Source: Progne subis subis (Eukaryota > Chordata > Aves > Passeriformes > Hirundinidae). Taken from it: a DNA stretch of 64,000 bases. The DNA lies in NCBI GenBank assembly GCA_022316685.1, contig JAKJHU010000133.1:558001-622000 (forward strand). Direction: 5' to 3'. The translations under genes and the position numbers were made by a program. Under the pieces are notes generated by a model. That model did no database searches and was not told where the DNA came from. It saw only the letters and a program-made list of their open reading frames with translations. Positions 47,011 through 59,661 of this stretch are shown piece after piece (position 1 is the stretch's first letter; each line of letters starts with the position of its first letter).

Positions 47011-50000
47011 TTGGCACCCCTCGCAGGGCTCAGAGCGTTGCCATCAGGTGTGCGTGTTCTTTCTAATCCTCCCCACCGGGCTTCCCAACATGCTTCCCAG
47101 ATAAATCAAGCCTGCTGGGAAGCAGCTCCCTCATACTTGGTAAGAGGTTCAGTCTCCAGAGCCCGGGCTTTTCTTTTGAAATCCAAATTCCTCTTTGTAT
47201 TCATCTAGAGAAACCTGCCAAGGTCTCCTTCCTGGCAGCTGGGGCTCCAGACCGTGATGCCTCCACGTTCTGTAGCTGACAGGGAGCAGGGCAGGTCTGG
47301 TTCTGGTCTGGGCATGGCTGCAGCTTTGGAGGACCTCGTGAGGGGTTTTTGTAAGCACAGGAGTGTCTGATGTAGATGGGGCTGTCTGGGTGGGTTTGAC
47401 ACTTGCCCCCTCAGGCTGGGTGACATCCCTGGGCAGAGCGAACCATGGACACCTCTGGCTGGAGAGACCCAAACCCTTTGAGGAGGTCTGGTGCAGACCA
47501 CAGCAGGTCCCTGGTGATCAGCGGTTGGTGACACCCAGTGATCGAACCTAGAGCAGCCAAGCTTTGGGTCAGCACGTGGCGTGATGGGCAGTGGGCATCC
47601 GGGACCTACAAATGCCCTTTTGGCACAGAGTTATGTTGGATGAATGGAAACCTCCTCCTGGCTGGCTGGTGTTCACAGCACCTGTGTGAGAGTTTGCAGC
47701 AGGAATCCCTCTTACTGTGTTTGAAATGTTATTTGCCAGAACACAGCACTGCATCTTCCTTGGTTAGGAAAGATATGGGGGGATCACACAGGGCACTGGG
47801 AATATCTGAGAGAAAGAATCCAAAGGGGAACACTCTGACTCCCCCATCTCACTGAAACTTCCCTGAGCCATTTTTCTTTTCTGGCTTGCTGTCTGTCCAG
47901 TGAAGGATCTTGAGTAACTTGGGCTCTCAGGGAGCCAGTGTGCCTCATCTAGAGTAGTTAAAATTAGTGTTCTCCCAGTGCTGGTTCCACAGCATGTCTT
48001 TTGTGAGGGACGCCACACCTGCCATGAAAAATTCTGTACACCTGAAGTTCATGGGTTGGCAGCTTTGAGAAAGCTCCTTACCTGAGGACAGATCCTCATC
48101 AGAAGACAAGAAGAGGGGCAGGCCCACAGAAGCAGAGCAGTATAAGTGTGGTTTTTGTGACACCTGTGTTTCTCCTTTTTTATCTGGTCTTTTAGAGACA
48201 GATGTGAGTGGGACCCAGGTACAGGGAGCGAGCGGAATCCCTGTGTTCAGGCTGCCACAAAGCCAGAGGGTGAAAGGCATGGGGGTGCATGTGCAATGCA
48301 AGAGTGCCCCAGGCTTTCCTGGGGTCAAGGCACTCTGGAGTGGAGAATTCATGCTCTGACTGTGCCCCTGGCTCTGATCATTCTCCACAGGGCACTCCTA
48401 CTTCAATATGTATCAGCACCTGATAAAAAGGAGCAATGGCTTTCCTTCTGCCCTCTGAGTGACAGCATTGATTGAAGTCTCTCCCTGCCTGGCCTCCCCT
48501 CTCCTCGAGCATGTATGTAAAGCTGAGCTCCTGCTGTCAGGAGCTCCCAAACTCCCTGCAGACTTCCAGCTGGTTCCTTATCTCAGCACATGCGTCCTGC
48601 AGAGCCCAAGGAGCGCCTGCTCCTGCCCTGTCCAGCACTCTCAGTCAGCAAGCAGAGGGACCTCAGTACAGGTCTGGAGATGCCGACTGCCTGGGAGCCA
48701 AGCTTGGACCCCAGCAGTGCTGCAAAGGGACCTGCAGTTCAATTCCAAGTGCTGCCAAAATTGGGTGATGTGTCCTATCTCATCCTCTCAAAATCAGAAG
48801 CCAAGACAGCTGCCACGTTTGGAGACAGCTGGAGCTCATTGACAGTTTTTTTGCTACATTTCAAGTCTAACTTTGTGCTGTGCAGGCGGTGAATGCCAGC
48901 CTCTCTCTGTCCCACAGTGGCTAGAACACTCCTTTCTGTCCCATGTCTGGTCACCTCAGCTCTTGAACTGATTGGCAAGTTTCTCTGATAGAACTGGAAA
49001 CAATTGTTCTCAGTCTCTATTTGTTTTCGCTGCTTCTGTTATAATACTGAGAAGAGACTTGTGCACTGAGAAGTCTGCCTTTCCTCTCCTGGGTCAGTTT
49101 GTCCCTAAGGGATACACACTTTCCTTCAAATCCTGCCTGAATCCCAGAACGACAAACATGGACACCAAATGTAAACACCTGAAAGAGCAAGAAAATAGCC
49201 AACACACAATCCCTTTCTGTCTGCTGCTGGTTCCACCCCACTCCTGTTGGCTCCCATTTTCATCCCCTTCCCAGCTGTCTTGCTTGCTTAGGATGTGTTG
49301 CCAACATGCAGACAGAGAGTTAATATTTCACCAAGTGCCAAACAAGTCTGGTAACTCATGAGCTGTCATGATGTGCCATAAAGCCACTTCCCCTTCTGAA
49401 TGGAAAAAAGGAGTCTCTGAGCAGCACAAATACACTGGGGCTCAGATGGCCTGACTGGTAATTCTTGAAAACTGTGCTGTGGGTGACCTGTAGGTGTTCC
49501 AGGCTGGTGAACTTTTTGGCAATGGATACACAGGAGTCTCATAAACTTGTGGAAAATTACTCAGATATTGGAAAGGAAGGGAAAAAAATCACTCTAATGC
49601 AGACCTGCATGGAGTCTCTTGGTCTGAGGTGAGCAGCCACATTTGGAGAAGCCACTGGCAGCACCAGCAGAAACCAAGCAGAGCATCTCAGCCCTGTATT
49701 CCCCTTCAGACACAGCGCTGTCCATGCTGTGGACATCTCTGAACATGAGCTAGAAGAACTGCAGGACTCTGCAAGCACTGGCTGCTCCCATAGGGGAGCA
49801 GCAAGGATGAGACCCAGGATGCTTTCCAGGTCATGCTTGCCCCAGTATGTGTGCTCAAAAATGTTCCCATCCTCCTGGGGCAGGGCAGTGCCACCAGACC
49901 TGGTTCTTGGGACTTCACACAGCCAAGGGTCCCTGCTGTGCACCTTCTGTGGGAAGAGGAGAAAGTTGCTCTCTACAGCTGCTTGAAAGGAGGTCATAGT

Positions 50001-50017
50001 GAAGTGAGGTGAGGCTC

Positions 50018-50293
50018 TTTTCCTTGTCTCAAGTGATAGGACAAGAGGAAATGGCCCAAAGGTGCTCCATAGGAGATTCAGATTAGACATTAGAAATCAA
50101 TTTTTCATTGAAAGAGTAGTCAGACATTGGGATAAGTTGCCCAGGGAGGTGGTGGAGTCATTGTCTGTGGAGGTGTTCAGGAGGTGTCTGGATGTGGCAC
50201 TCAGGGATGTGCTGTATGGTGGCACTGATTTGAGGGCTGGATTAGGTGATCTTGAGGACCTCTTCCAACCTTGAAGATTCTGTGATTATGTGA
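50018..50293 (+). mobile_element. CR1 LINE fragment, 3' end
   Basis: Plus-strand CR1: 'gataggacaagaggaaatgg', 'tagacattagaaatcaattt', 'ttgcccagggaggtggtgga' and the end 'aagattctgtgattatgtga'. A short in-frame remnant ([20 protein letters not shown]) is the C-terminal tail of the CR1 ORF2 region. It is antisense to LGR6. Confidence 0.92.
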
Positions 50294-50837
50294 AAGTGCA
50301 AATCATCCTCTTTGTGTGCACATGCCCTCCACACTTTGAAGAAGTAAGGGTCAAGACAGAAAAGAGTTTGGTGTGGTCCTAATGCGAGGCAGAGCTGGCT
50401 TGTGCCTGTCCCCTTGGAGAACGACCATCCTGTGGAATACCCACAGCTGGAGAACAGCTCCTCCTGCCCTCTCCGTGCTTAGGGCAGGTTTCACTGCAGC
50501 CCGTGGGTGATCTGTGCTCAGGATCCTTCTCAGAAGCACTTTTTGCCCTTCCTTTAACCATCTCAGACAGGGAAGAGTACTCCATTGCATGGAACACTTC
50601 CGAAACTTTTGCTTCCAGAAGAGATTTCCCCCTGGCTGGTGGAAGAGTTGGGCTGGCCTCAGGGGCACACGTAGAAAAGTGACAGCTGGGGACATGACTG
50701 ATCTCCTATGGCTTTACCTGAACTCCTGTAAGCACAGACAGAATGGGATGGGTGAGGGGGGTTCCCTGATGTGAGGCTTACAGGAATTACTCAGGTTTTG
50801 CTGCTTGTTTTTTGCTACAGATCTCCTGGAGCTCTTC

Positions 50838-50985
50838 ATCTTGCTGGCACAAGGTGCCCAGAGCAGCTGTGGCTGCCCTGTCCCTGGAAGTGCCCAAGGC
50901 CAGGTTGGACAGAGCCTGGAGCACTCTGGGACAATGGAAAGTGCTCATGGCTGGGGCTGGAATGAGATGAGCTTTAAGGTCCCAA
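50838..50985 (+). mobile_element. CR1 LINE fragment, 3' end
   Basis: Plus-strand CR1 of the 'gcacaaggtgcccagagcag' / 'aaggccaggttggacagagc' type, ending around 'gagctttaaggtcccaagag'. The final tail is lost. It lies between two other CR1 copies (50018 and 51107). Confidence 0.85.
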
Positions 50986-51106
50986 GAGATCTGCTGCAGG
51001 GGATTGTGTGGTTCCCAATACACATCTCTTCATTTTTTCACATGCTCTGCCAGTTCTCAAATGGGCCTCCCAAAAAGGATGTTAATCACTCATCTGTGTA
51101 AATCTG

Positions 51107-51352
51107 ACAGGACAAGAGGAAATGGCCTCAGGCTGTGCCAGAGGAGGTTTGGGCTGGACATCAGGAAGAATTTCTTCACTGAGAGGGTTGTTAGGCACTG
51201 GGAGGTTTGGAGTCCCCATCCCCAGAGGTGTCCAAGGAATGACTGGATGTGGCACTCAGTGATCTGGGCTGGGAGACAAGGTGGGGATTGGGCACAGGTT
51301 GGACTCAATGATCTCAGAGGTCTTTTCCAACAATAATGATTCTGTGATTCTC
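51107..51352 (+). mobile_element. CR1 LINE fragment, 3' end
   Basis: Plus-strand CR1: 'gacaggacaagaggaaatgg', 'tttgggctggacatcaggaa', 'gaatttcttcactgagaggg' and 'ggttggactcaatgatctca', ending 'aatgattctgtgattctc'. The encoded remnant [20 protein letters not shown] is the end of ORF2. It is the third CR1 in 1.35 kb. Confidence 0.93.
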
Positions 51353-52964
51353 TGCTCTAGATTGTAAAGAAGCCCTGGGCACTCTGTGACCATGAGAACG
51401 TGTATTGAGGCTCACTTGGCTGGAGGGGCACTTTAGACTCCTCCATCCCACACAAAGTTTATTTTCCCAGCAGGAGTTTTCCTTTGAACTTACTTGCTCC
51501 CACTGTGCCTGGTGAATATGCTGTGGGCCTGGCTGGGCCAGATGGGAGCACTGGACGGAGCAGTCCTGCAGGTCAGAAGGTGTTGGCACCTTTCCCATCC
51601 TGCACTCAGGTCTTGTCAGGCCTAACAGCTTGGGGGTTTTTAAAATAGAGGCAAGAGTGGGAGGTCACAGTCTCAGTCCCCCCTGTGCTCAGTTCGTGTC
51701 TGGGACAGGATTCAGAAACAATGAGGGGCTGGGAAAGGATCCTGAGCCTCAGAGGAGGAGCTGGGGAAAGCACAGGAGATGTGGCTCCGTTACAGTGAAA
51801 TGAGGTCAGGTATCTTAAAAATGGATGATGAGGAGAAGAGGAGTGAAGGAGCCCAGAGGAACCAGGCATGGCTGCTTGTGCACTGCTGGGGAGAAAGACT
51901 TTGCTGCACTGCAGGGGTGAGGGGCTGAGGGGAGCCCTGAGAGGGCAATAGCAGCCCAGGCAGGTTGGTTCACAGGAACAAGGCTGCTCGGGAAAGGCAG
52001 GAGGTTCTTGCCCAGTCACCTCGGACCCCGGGTGGGAGCTGACCAGTTGGACAGCAAGTCCTGGGGGCAAGCAGGGCACAGCTGGCTACAGCAGCCCCTG
52101 GTTGCTGTGAAAGCAGTCCTGCTGTGACAGGCATTAGGCGTGTCCGAGCCAGACCTGCCCAGATGCTCAGCCCTCTGATTTTATTCCAAGCCTAGTCTCT
52201 CTCAGGCTGTCTAAAGCGGCTTATTTCTTCCTAAACTTTGCTTTTACTGTTCAGTTTCTGCAGAAAGAACACTGGATACCACTGGCCCTGGCTACCCCTG
52301 ACCCAACTTTGGAGACACTGGGAAAACCACCCTGGATGAGGCCCCAAGGTGCACTAGGAGTGAAAACCTTTGTGCTAATTCACACAAGCCATCCTCCCAC
52401 CCTGCCCCTTAAACAACCCCAAAAATGCTGCAAGTATCTTCTGGGGGTGTTTTGCATTTCTCAGGTGCCCTGTGGTATTTTGGCAGGGGCTGTGGGCTGA
52501 GGACATGGAGCATGTGGACCTCCCAGACCTCCCAGCACCAGCCCAGGTCACCACCCATCAGTGGTGGATGCCCCAGGACTGGTGGCCAGAGCAGGCAGCT
52601 GAACCTTCAGAAACAAAGGTTGGCTCTCTGGTGGCAGTGTCTGTCACACACCTGCAAGGCATAGGAGAGACAGGCTGAGGGGGAAGGGGTGTTCCTGGGG
52701 CAGTGACCTTCCATGTCATGCTTCCCTTGAAAGAGAAGTCACTTGCAGAACAACTCGTCTCAAAATCCCTTGAGTGGGGGGTCTTGACTCTGGCACTGGT
52801 GGTGATGTCAACACAGTTTAATAATAACCACAACCATGTGCCAATGATGTTTCAACAACAAATGTTTCAAATCACTTCTGGCAGAAAGAACATTCATATC
52901 CTGCACTGCCAACACCCCCATTGCAAATTAATATTTAAATTCATATTTACAGAAACTCCTACTG

Positions 52965-53400
52965 GGTACTGGGAGGGCCACACATGGAGAACTGTGCCCA
53001 GTTTTGGGATGCCCAGCATAAGAAGGGTGAAGAGGAAGGAGTCAGGTCCAGTGGAGGAGTGGCTGAGTCAGGGCCCCATCAGTAAAGGGGAAAGGAGCAG
53101 GGTTGGTTTCACTCGGCAGAGAAGGGGCTGAGAGAACTTCCAGGGACCCACAACCAAAGGTGATGGAGCCAAGCCCTTCAGGGTGGTTCCAGGTGATCAA
53201 ACAAAGGGTAATGACCGCAAATTGCCTTCCAGGAGTTTTAGGTTGGACTTGACAAAAAAGCTTCTTCCCCAGGAAGAACAGCCCCAGGCTACCAGTGAGA
53301 GGGGAAACTGTGCTTGGATAGACAAAGCTGCAACTGCCCCCCTGAGTATTTGGGATAGTCCTGCTCCAAGCAGAAGACCTCCAGAAACTGCTCCCAGCTA
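52965..53400 (+). mobile_element. Probable diverged CR1 LINE copy
   Basis: 'gagaactgtgcccagttttg', 'gaggaaggagtcaggtccag' and 'gcagagaaggggctgagaga' resemble the CR1 ORF2 end ('…tgcccagttctgggctccc…'), followed by 'ttttaggttggacttgacaa'. Divergence is high and the limits are uncertain. Confidence 0.5.
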
Positions 53401-54149
53401 ACATTCCTATGTAAAAGGGCTGTGCAAGACGCGGGCTGAAGTTAAGGATTAAGGGATAAGGTCAGATTTGCAGTGGATCAGCCCAACTCAGAATGCTCTC
53501 ACAAGCTTCAGCTGTGCTCCCTGCCCCACACACCCCTTCCCTAAATTCACTGGCGCTCCCAGGGTCTGGTCTCAGCTGTGCCCATTCTCAGCAAAACTCC
53601 AAAGTGGTGTGATTTGACGGGGACACAGGAGCACAAACCTGCTGTGGGTGTAGCTCCTTTGAAGGAAAAGCACGATCACAGCCTCAGCTTCTCCCCAGGG
53701 CTAAAAGTCTTCAAAGCAGTTCTATCCTGACACAATTATCCTCCATTTGGGCAAAACAGCCCAGCTTGCACTTTGACAGCCCAGAGTGTCCTCTGTGCTC
53801 GCTGGCAGGTCCCTTCCCCACTCTGGTCCACAATGCAGAGGACAGACACTCTTTGGGTGGATATTTTCCAATGTTCCTTGAAATATGCATTGGCTCTGGT
53901 GGCCTTTTCATCACAATGCACACATGGGGAGCTGTAATTTCAACATCCTCTACCAAGACAGTGTTTCTTCCTTGAAAACTGCCCTCCCCTCCCTTCCACT
54001 CCAAGTGACAGTAATCTTTGCATAAATTGGAAAAGAAAAGGAAGAAGGAACAGAACATCCTTGACAAAGGAACTAATGACTCAAGTGCTGGGAAGCCTGG
54101 GGTCCCCAAGGGACCGTGGAGCTCACAGCATTGATTTTTAATGACTTAC

Positions 54150-54221
54150 AGAGATTGGAGATTTGGAAGATCTCTCAGTGCCTCTGCAGGGATGCGGCTC
54201 AGCTGATTGTTCTGCAACATC
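54150..54221 (-). CDS. LGR6: LGR6 internal exon, one leucine-rich repeat (most 5' exon found)
   Basis: This 72-base exon encodes one extracellular leucine-rich repeat of the R-spondin receptor LGR6. Read on the minus strand, it follows an acceptor 'ctaattatag' and ends at a donor 'gtaagtca'. It starts with the base that completes a split leucine codon, then reads MLQNNQLSRIPAEALRDLPN and ends LQSL. The LxxNxL..IP core of a typical repeat is visible. It closely resembles the human LGR6 repeat containing NNQLGGIPAEALWELPSLQSL, which is about the third repeat of the protein. LGR6 sits in the plasma membrane, and in the LGR4-6 family R-spondins bind the concave face of this repeat array. The exon is too short to stand out as an open frame; it was found by matching the repeat and both splice sites. 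The next exon downstream is 21 kb away at 32798. Confidence 0.93.
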
Positions 54222-56109
54222 CTATAATTAGAAAAAAGAAAACTTTGTTAAAACCCCAACAACAACAGCCTGACACGAAATGGAGGATGTTGCTGCTTGT
54301 TTGTGAAGATGTTCTGGGTTCTTGCTGGAAAGCTGGAGCGGTTGGGAAGCACCATGTCGGCCAGCCAGGGCTCTAAATCAAGCTTAGGGTGGCTGGCAGG
54401 AGAGCTGCAGCCCAGCCTGGCCCGGGGTGTGCAGCAGAAGGGGCGAGGGCTGAGTGGTGCTGCAGTGGGGCTGCCCTGGGAGGATGTCACCACAAAGGGG
54501 CCTCTGCCAGCGTGCATCTGCTACCCCAGCCTGACCCCAGTGCTCCGAGCCAGGCTGTCCCACACCGATCCTGGAGTCAGGCATCCTTTGCCCGTGTGTG
54601 TCAGTGTTCCCTCCAGAGGGGATGGAGAGCAGCCCGTGGGCAGCGTTCCTGTCCCACTCTGGGCAGCTGCAGGAACAGCAGGTGAGGAGCTGCCCACAGC
54701 TGTTTGCTCAGGGACCTCGCAGCCCTGCAGCAGGAACTGGAACTGCCGTGGAAGAAACCAAATCAGAGACTCCAGAGAGAGCAGGTGCCTGGGGCTGAGC
54801 AGGCAGGAGCCAGGGGAGCCCCTCAGAGATGGAAGTGAGTGTAGGGCATGGAGAAGGGCTGTGGACATGGAGACATCTGCACAGGTGATGGGAAAAGAGG
54901 AGAAAAACTGACAGTGCACCCAGGGGATTGGTGTGTGAACAGCTCTAGGGGTGGATGAAGAGTGAGGACAACACTCCAGGGGTGTTTCAGACCTGGTCAG
55001 ACACAGCTCTCTCTCACTGACCTACTGGAGAACCACACATCTGAATTAACTGGTATCATCACCTCAGCATCTCTGCAAAGGCTGGATTTGCCTCTGGACA
55101 TGCCTCTGTCCTGAACCTACTTGTTCCTTGCAGAACTGGGACATGACTGACATGTGCTCCCCTGGATAACAGACACATCCCAGCAAGGTAGCTGGGCCGG
55201 GGGAAGTGCCTAAAAAAGGAAAGTTTTACATATCTGAGGTTACTCTTTACAAAACCTTCTAAAAATGATTGGAGATGGCATGAAAAGGGAAATGGTGCTT
55301 AGGGTGCTGTCATAAATTACTGCCAGTGTCAAAGGAGCAGGGCATGGCCTTAGTGGTGAGGGGCAGCCTAAAGAGCCAGGTCAGGGGCCAGAAACCTCCC
55401 TGCTGCAGTGACTGCAGCCTTACTGCCAAGGATTCAGAGGTCTGACATGAAAGGAAAGTTGGAAAGAGATAACCTTTACAAAAGGAAAGCTATAGGGAAC
55501 AAAGCTCTTCGACTTCTGGAAGAAAATGGGGACTTACCAGTAAATTATTGTAGGAACACAGAAGAAAGAGTGAGGAAATGAGGAACTGTCAGTAGTAGCT
55601 AGTGAAAAACGAGTTGTGCCAAAATTTTTTCTGTGCAGGGTAAAAGACCATAAAAATGGAGAAGAAAGAATAGACACTAGCTACCATGACTTGAGCTTTC
55701 CTTTAGTAAAATGTTAAGTTTTGACATTCAGTGCAGGAGAGAAGATGTGTTTGGTACAAAAGGGCAGCAGAGAGGCCACACTTAATAAATGGTTCTTTTC
55801 CAAATGAAGAACATGGTTAGGGATCTACAGCATCTCACCTGGCATTTTCACCAACAACTTGCACATTTGAGGAGGGGTGTGGGGAGAGGTTGGTGTGGAA
55901 TAGCAGTTCAGAAGTGCAGAATTCTACAGGGAAACTGAGGGAAAGGCTCCAGAGATGAACAGGAATAAAAGACTGCACAAATACAGCTGGGCATTGCCTT
56001 ACAGCTCTGCCTGGGCTAGTGGGAATGACAGGAGAGCCAGGGCAGGACAGAAGTGCTCTTGGGAGAGAATAGAGACCCTGGGGGTGACCACAGGGGGTGT
56101 GAGGAGCAG

Positions 56110-56867
56110 GACACCAGCGGTGATGTTTCTGTCCCACCTGGGACCTGCCCTGCAGGACACGGGGCAGAAGCACAGCAGACAGATGGCAACAGGCAGAAGG
56201 ATGAGGAAATACCAAATTCTCACCTGAGGGCAACCTAGAATAGAAATTGCAGGGGGAGCAGAAGAGTGGGATTGATGTGGCTCCCCTGCCCACGTCCTCC
56301 TCGTGCAGCTCCTGTGCACAGCTGGTCCCTGGCAGCACAGGGGGCTCCAGGGGTGCCGGGGCTCACAAGGGGCTCTCCAAGCCTCTGGCACAAGCACAGC
56401 TGCCTGCCCCCTCAGCTCCTCTCCTGTACCCCCCTCACACCACCCTGCCCCTCTCCTTTCCCTCCTCCCCTCCCTGGGCATCTTCTCCCCTCCTGCTGGC
56501 CGTGGTCACGGGTCAAGTGCAGGGAGCACCGAGCACCAGGAGCTGCACCCAGAGCCCCTTGCCATGGCAGACATGCTGAGAGGCTGCTGGCACCCTCTGA
56601 CATGAGTGTCACCCACCCAGGACGTGTGCCTGGTGGGAATGTGCCCTGGAGGTCCTGGAGTCCTGGACTGTGCTTCTCCTTCCGTGCTGTGCAAGGGGCG
56701 GGAAAGGCCCAGGATGGATCCCGTGGGTGTTCTCTGCAGCCCCCTGGGATGGAAAACCTCATCCAGGTGGGCAACTGTGTCCCACAAGGACCAGCACAGC
56801 CTCTGGGGCTCCTGGTCCTGCGTGTGGATTTGTTTCTGCAGCCAAGGTGTGCTGGGGAGATGAAATC
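56110..56867 (+). repeat. Inverted duplication, left copy (758 bp)
   Basis: This GC-rich segment starts 'gacaccagcggtgatg' and ends 'ggggagatgaaatc'. It recurs in reverse orientation at 62944-63707. The copies differ by only a handful of visible substitutions and one 6-base indel (cactctgacaagcac in the right copy versus cacaagcac here). Flanks diverge abruptly on both sides. Both copies keep the same open frame of about 205-216 codons (MGLMWLPCPRPPRAAPVHSW…), proline-rich with no domain. The similarity reflects recent duplication, so it is not evidence of a protein. Confidence 0.93.
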
Positions 56868-58544
56868 GTGTGCAGTCCAGTGAAGCAGAATAATAATTCA
56901 TGCCTGTTAAAAATCAAGACGATGCAGAGCTGAACACAGAGAGATACATAGTGGGGCTTCAGAAAGTGCTTTCAGGGTTTTGGTGTGACAAACATTGAAC
57001 CTCAGTGGCCCTCTGAAGTCTGAGCCTGTGTTTTGTGTTGATCATTGGAAGTATCTGAAATCAGTACTAAAGCAGAGCCCATTGTCACACTTCTGCTGGA
57101 TCCTGCTGCCTACCATTTATTGCCAGTCCCTTCTCCAACCAGTAAAAGAGACCGAGAGACTTTCCAGACCACCATCAGCATGGACTGGTTCCAAAATGAA
57201 GCCATTTTGGTGCAGACAAACAATATTTAAGGAAGATGCTTCAGAGACCTCAAAAACCACGGGAGTGGTGGACAATGCTGTTTTTCACAGCAGCAGGGCA
57301 GCTAGAGAAGTTTTCAGATGCTGGGACTGGGACAAGAACCAGTGCTTCTTCACATTGCACATAATGAATCCAATACCTCATCATCAGAGCATGACTCAGA
57401 GAAGCCAAAAACCAATTCCAAACAGAGTTTGATAATATTCTAGGGACAAGGCCACCCTGGTGTTTAAAGTTCTTCATTCAGCCTCAAGCTCAGGAAAGCT
57501 CCAGCTTTTCTTACAGGGAGCTCAGGTTTTATGAGGAGAAGGCATGTTGTGTTTAATTCTGGATGTCCCAGGACGGCTTCCCCTACAATCTGGTATCAAG
57601 GACAGCCCCACCCAGGCCTGCCTCACTGCAGTCAATCCTTACACATCATGTTAAACCATCCTTTACCTTTTTTTTTCATATACAACATGATTTTGGGAAG
57701 AGCTCAGCTAATTGTACCAAAACCTGGGGGATGATGCCAGGGAAACCCCTAGACACCTGCAGGATCACACCTCCTCTCTGTGGCCCCTGCTTCCTGGGCA
57801 GCTCCATACCAGGGTGCCTGGGCCCTGCTTTAACAGGAGCATGGCCAAGGGGTTCAGAGGACAGCAGGGCATCTGAAAAGCTGGGACAGGGCACTGGGTC
57901 CCTCTCTGTCTGAGTCGTGGCGTTTTGCCCTTTGGGATGCTGCTCTTGTATGAGAAGGGTGAGGACAACGCTGCAGCTCACTGGGGAGAGCTCCCTCAGC
58001 AGGAGGCCTGGGCTTGGGGCCATCTCCAAGGATTCTGCTACATTCTGCTTCAAGAGGTCACTGCACGATTTATGTCAACAGCATTGAAAAGAGGAAACAA
58101 CTCTGCAAACCAGTCATCTGTCATCTCCTGCCTTCATGGTCCTAAAAGCATGGGGCAGGCACTGTCACTCCCTACATTCATGCTCCCAGGACAGGAAGCT
58201 GCTGTCCAGGGTGTGAGCAGGGATGGTGGTGCAGGGATCTGCCCAGATCCCAGGTCTGCTGCAGGGTGACTGACTGAGGCACGGATGGTCTGTGAAGCTG
58301 GACCTCAGCCCACAAGATCACAGATCACCCTGGCCTCAGCCTTTGCCAGCATCTGTCTATTCTGCCTCTCCATCAGCCTTCAAACAAAATCCCTGGATTT
58401 CATTGGCTTTCTTACAGCAAGGTGCTGCTTCACAGCAACGTGGGGACAACCTCAGTCAGAGCTCAAATTCTTGTGCCTACGGAGCAATCCTGCACTAGGT
58501 GATGTGATGTCTCAGTTGCTGAGTTTAATTTTCTTAGGATTTAT

Positions 58545-58728
58545 TCAGGGTGGTGAGGCCCTGGCACAGGCTGCCCAGAAAAGCTGTGGCTGCCTCATCC
58601 CTGGAAATGTACGAGTCCAGATTTGGGGCTTGCAGCATCCTGGGAGGGTGGAAGATGTCCCTGCCCATGGCAGAGGGTGGAATGGGATGGTCCTTGCTTC
58701 AAATCCAAACCATTCTGTGATTCTATGA
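58545..58728 (+). mobile_element. CR1 LINE fragment, 3' end
   Basis: Plus-strand CR1: 'ggccctggcacaggctgccc', 'ctgcctcatccctggaaatg', 'ccatggcagagggtggaatg' and a clean tail 'accattctgtgattctatga'. It is 5'-truncated and antisense to LGR6. Confidence 0.92.
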
Positions 58729-59661
58729 CCTTGCTGGTTGATGAACCATCTTCTGGACAGGCTGAGGACACTGATGAACGTGACAAGCAAAGACTGTTCA
58801 GAGCAGCAGGGACTCAAACCCAGGTGTGGATGGAGCACCGTCCCCTTGCTTGGCACAGTTCAGGTGATACCGGGGCCTGCAGACCCTGGCAGACATGGAC
58901 ACACCACCTGCTACCCACCGCAGTCTGGCTGGAACCAGAACAAATCACAGCTCCTCAGAGGTCGGGTTTCATTTCCAGAAGTAGGAGGATTGTTTGTTGG
59001 CGGGGACCACGCCTGAACGACCAGAAAAATGTTGGGATCGGGTCCCATCACACCAGGATCCTTGCACAAGAGAGTCTCAGCAGACACACAGCCCTCAGAG
59101 GTACAGGCCTGTGCATGATAAAATGTCCCCATCCTGGGAGGCTGAAGTGACTCAGCCAGCACCCTCAAAGGGCTGTTATTGCTGGAGGCAACTGTGCCTG
59201 GAGCCCATGCACGGGGATTAAAGACATTCCAACCTCTGCACGTTCCCCTTCCCTCCCAATGGGAGCGTCTCTTGGATGTGCCACACCATTCCCTTTGTCT
59301 CAAAGCCATTTCTGCTCTGCACAGGCTCAGGGCTGGCCAAGAGGTAGGGTCTGTCTAGGGATTTCTGGCGTCCCAGGCCACCACCAAACCTGTCACCTTG
59401 GGGCAATGGGACCTTTTGGGTGATGTTTTTTGGTGTTCACACACCAAGCGAGTCAGCACCTGTGCCAGGCCACAGGAGGATCAGTGGTCAGTGTTCAGGA
59501 GGAGAAGAGGAGGGACAGGGAGGTGGCCATCGGGTGGGACGTGTCCAGGGGATGTGGCATGGGCAGAACAAGGCCACTCTTGGCAGGCTCTGCCCAGCCT
59601 GCCTGCAGATGGGGATGAACCACGGACAGTGCTGGGGCAGCGTGGGGTGGGAGAGGTTCAG

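Larger units (their letters stand above)
32799..54149. other. LGR6 intron (21.4 kb)
   Basis: This is the longest intron in the window. It holds seven plus-oriented CR1 copies (34368, 38996, 40228, 50018, 50838, 51107 and probably 52965), an inverted pair of LTR-like elements (41154-41974), and AT-leaning repeat-free stretches at 45690-46020 and 46730-47010. A CpG-rich shoulder extends from the exon to about 33250. The minus-strand open frame at 38068-38901 (277 codons) is the longest outside the repeats but shows no domain. No other gene was recognised. Confidence 0.6.

Noticed and set aside
55536..55570. Minus-strand 'tactggtaagtcc' donor-like site with an upstream pyrimidine stretch
   Set aside because: The would-be exon contains stop codons and does not encode a leucine-rich repeat, so it is not the missing upstream LGR6 exon.
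55992..56040. Minus-strand donor-like 'gagctgtaaggc' considered for the preceding LGR6 repeat
   Set aside because: The upstream translation (…FPLAQAEL) lacks the LxxNxL pattern.
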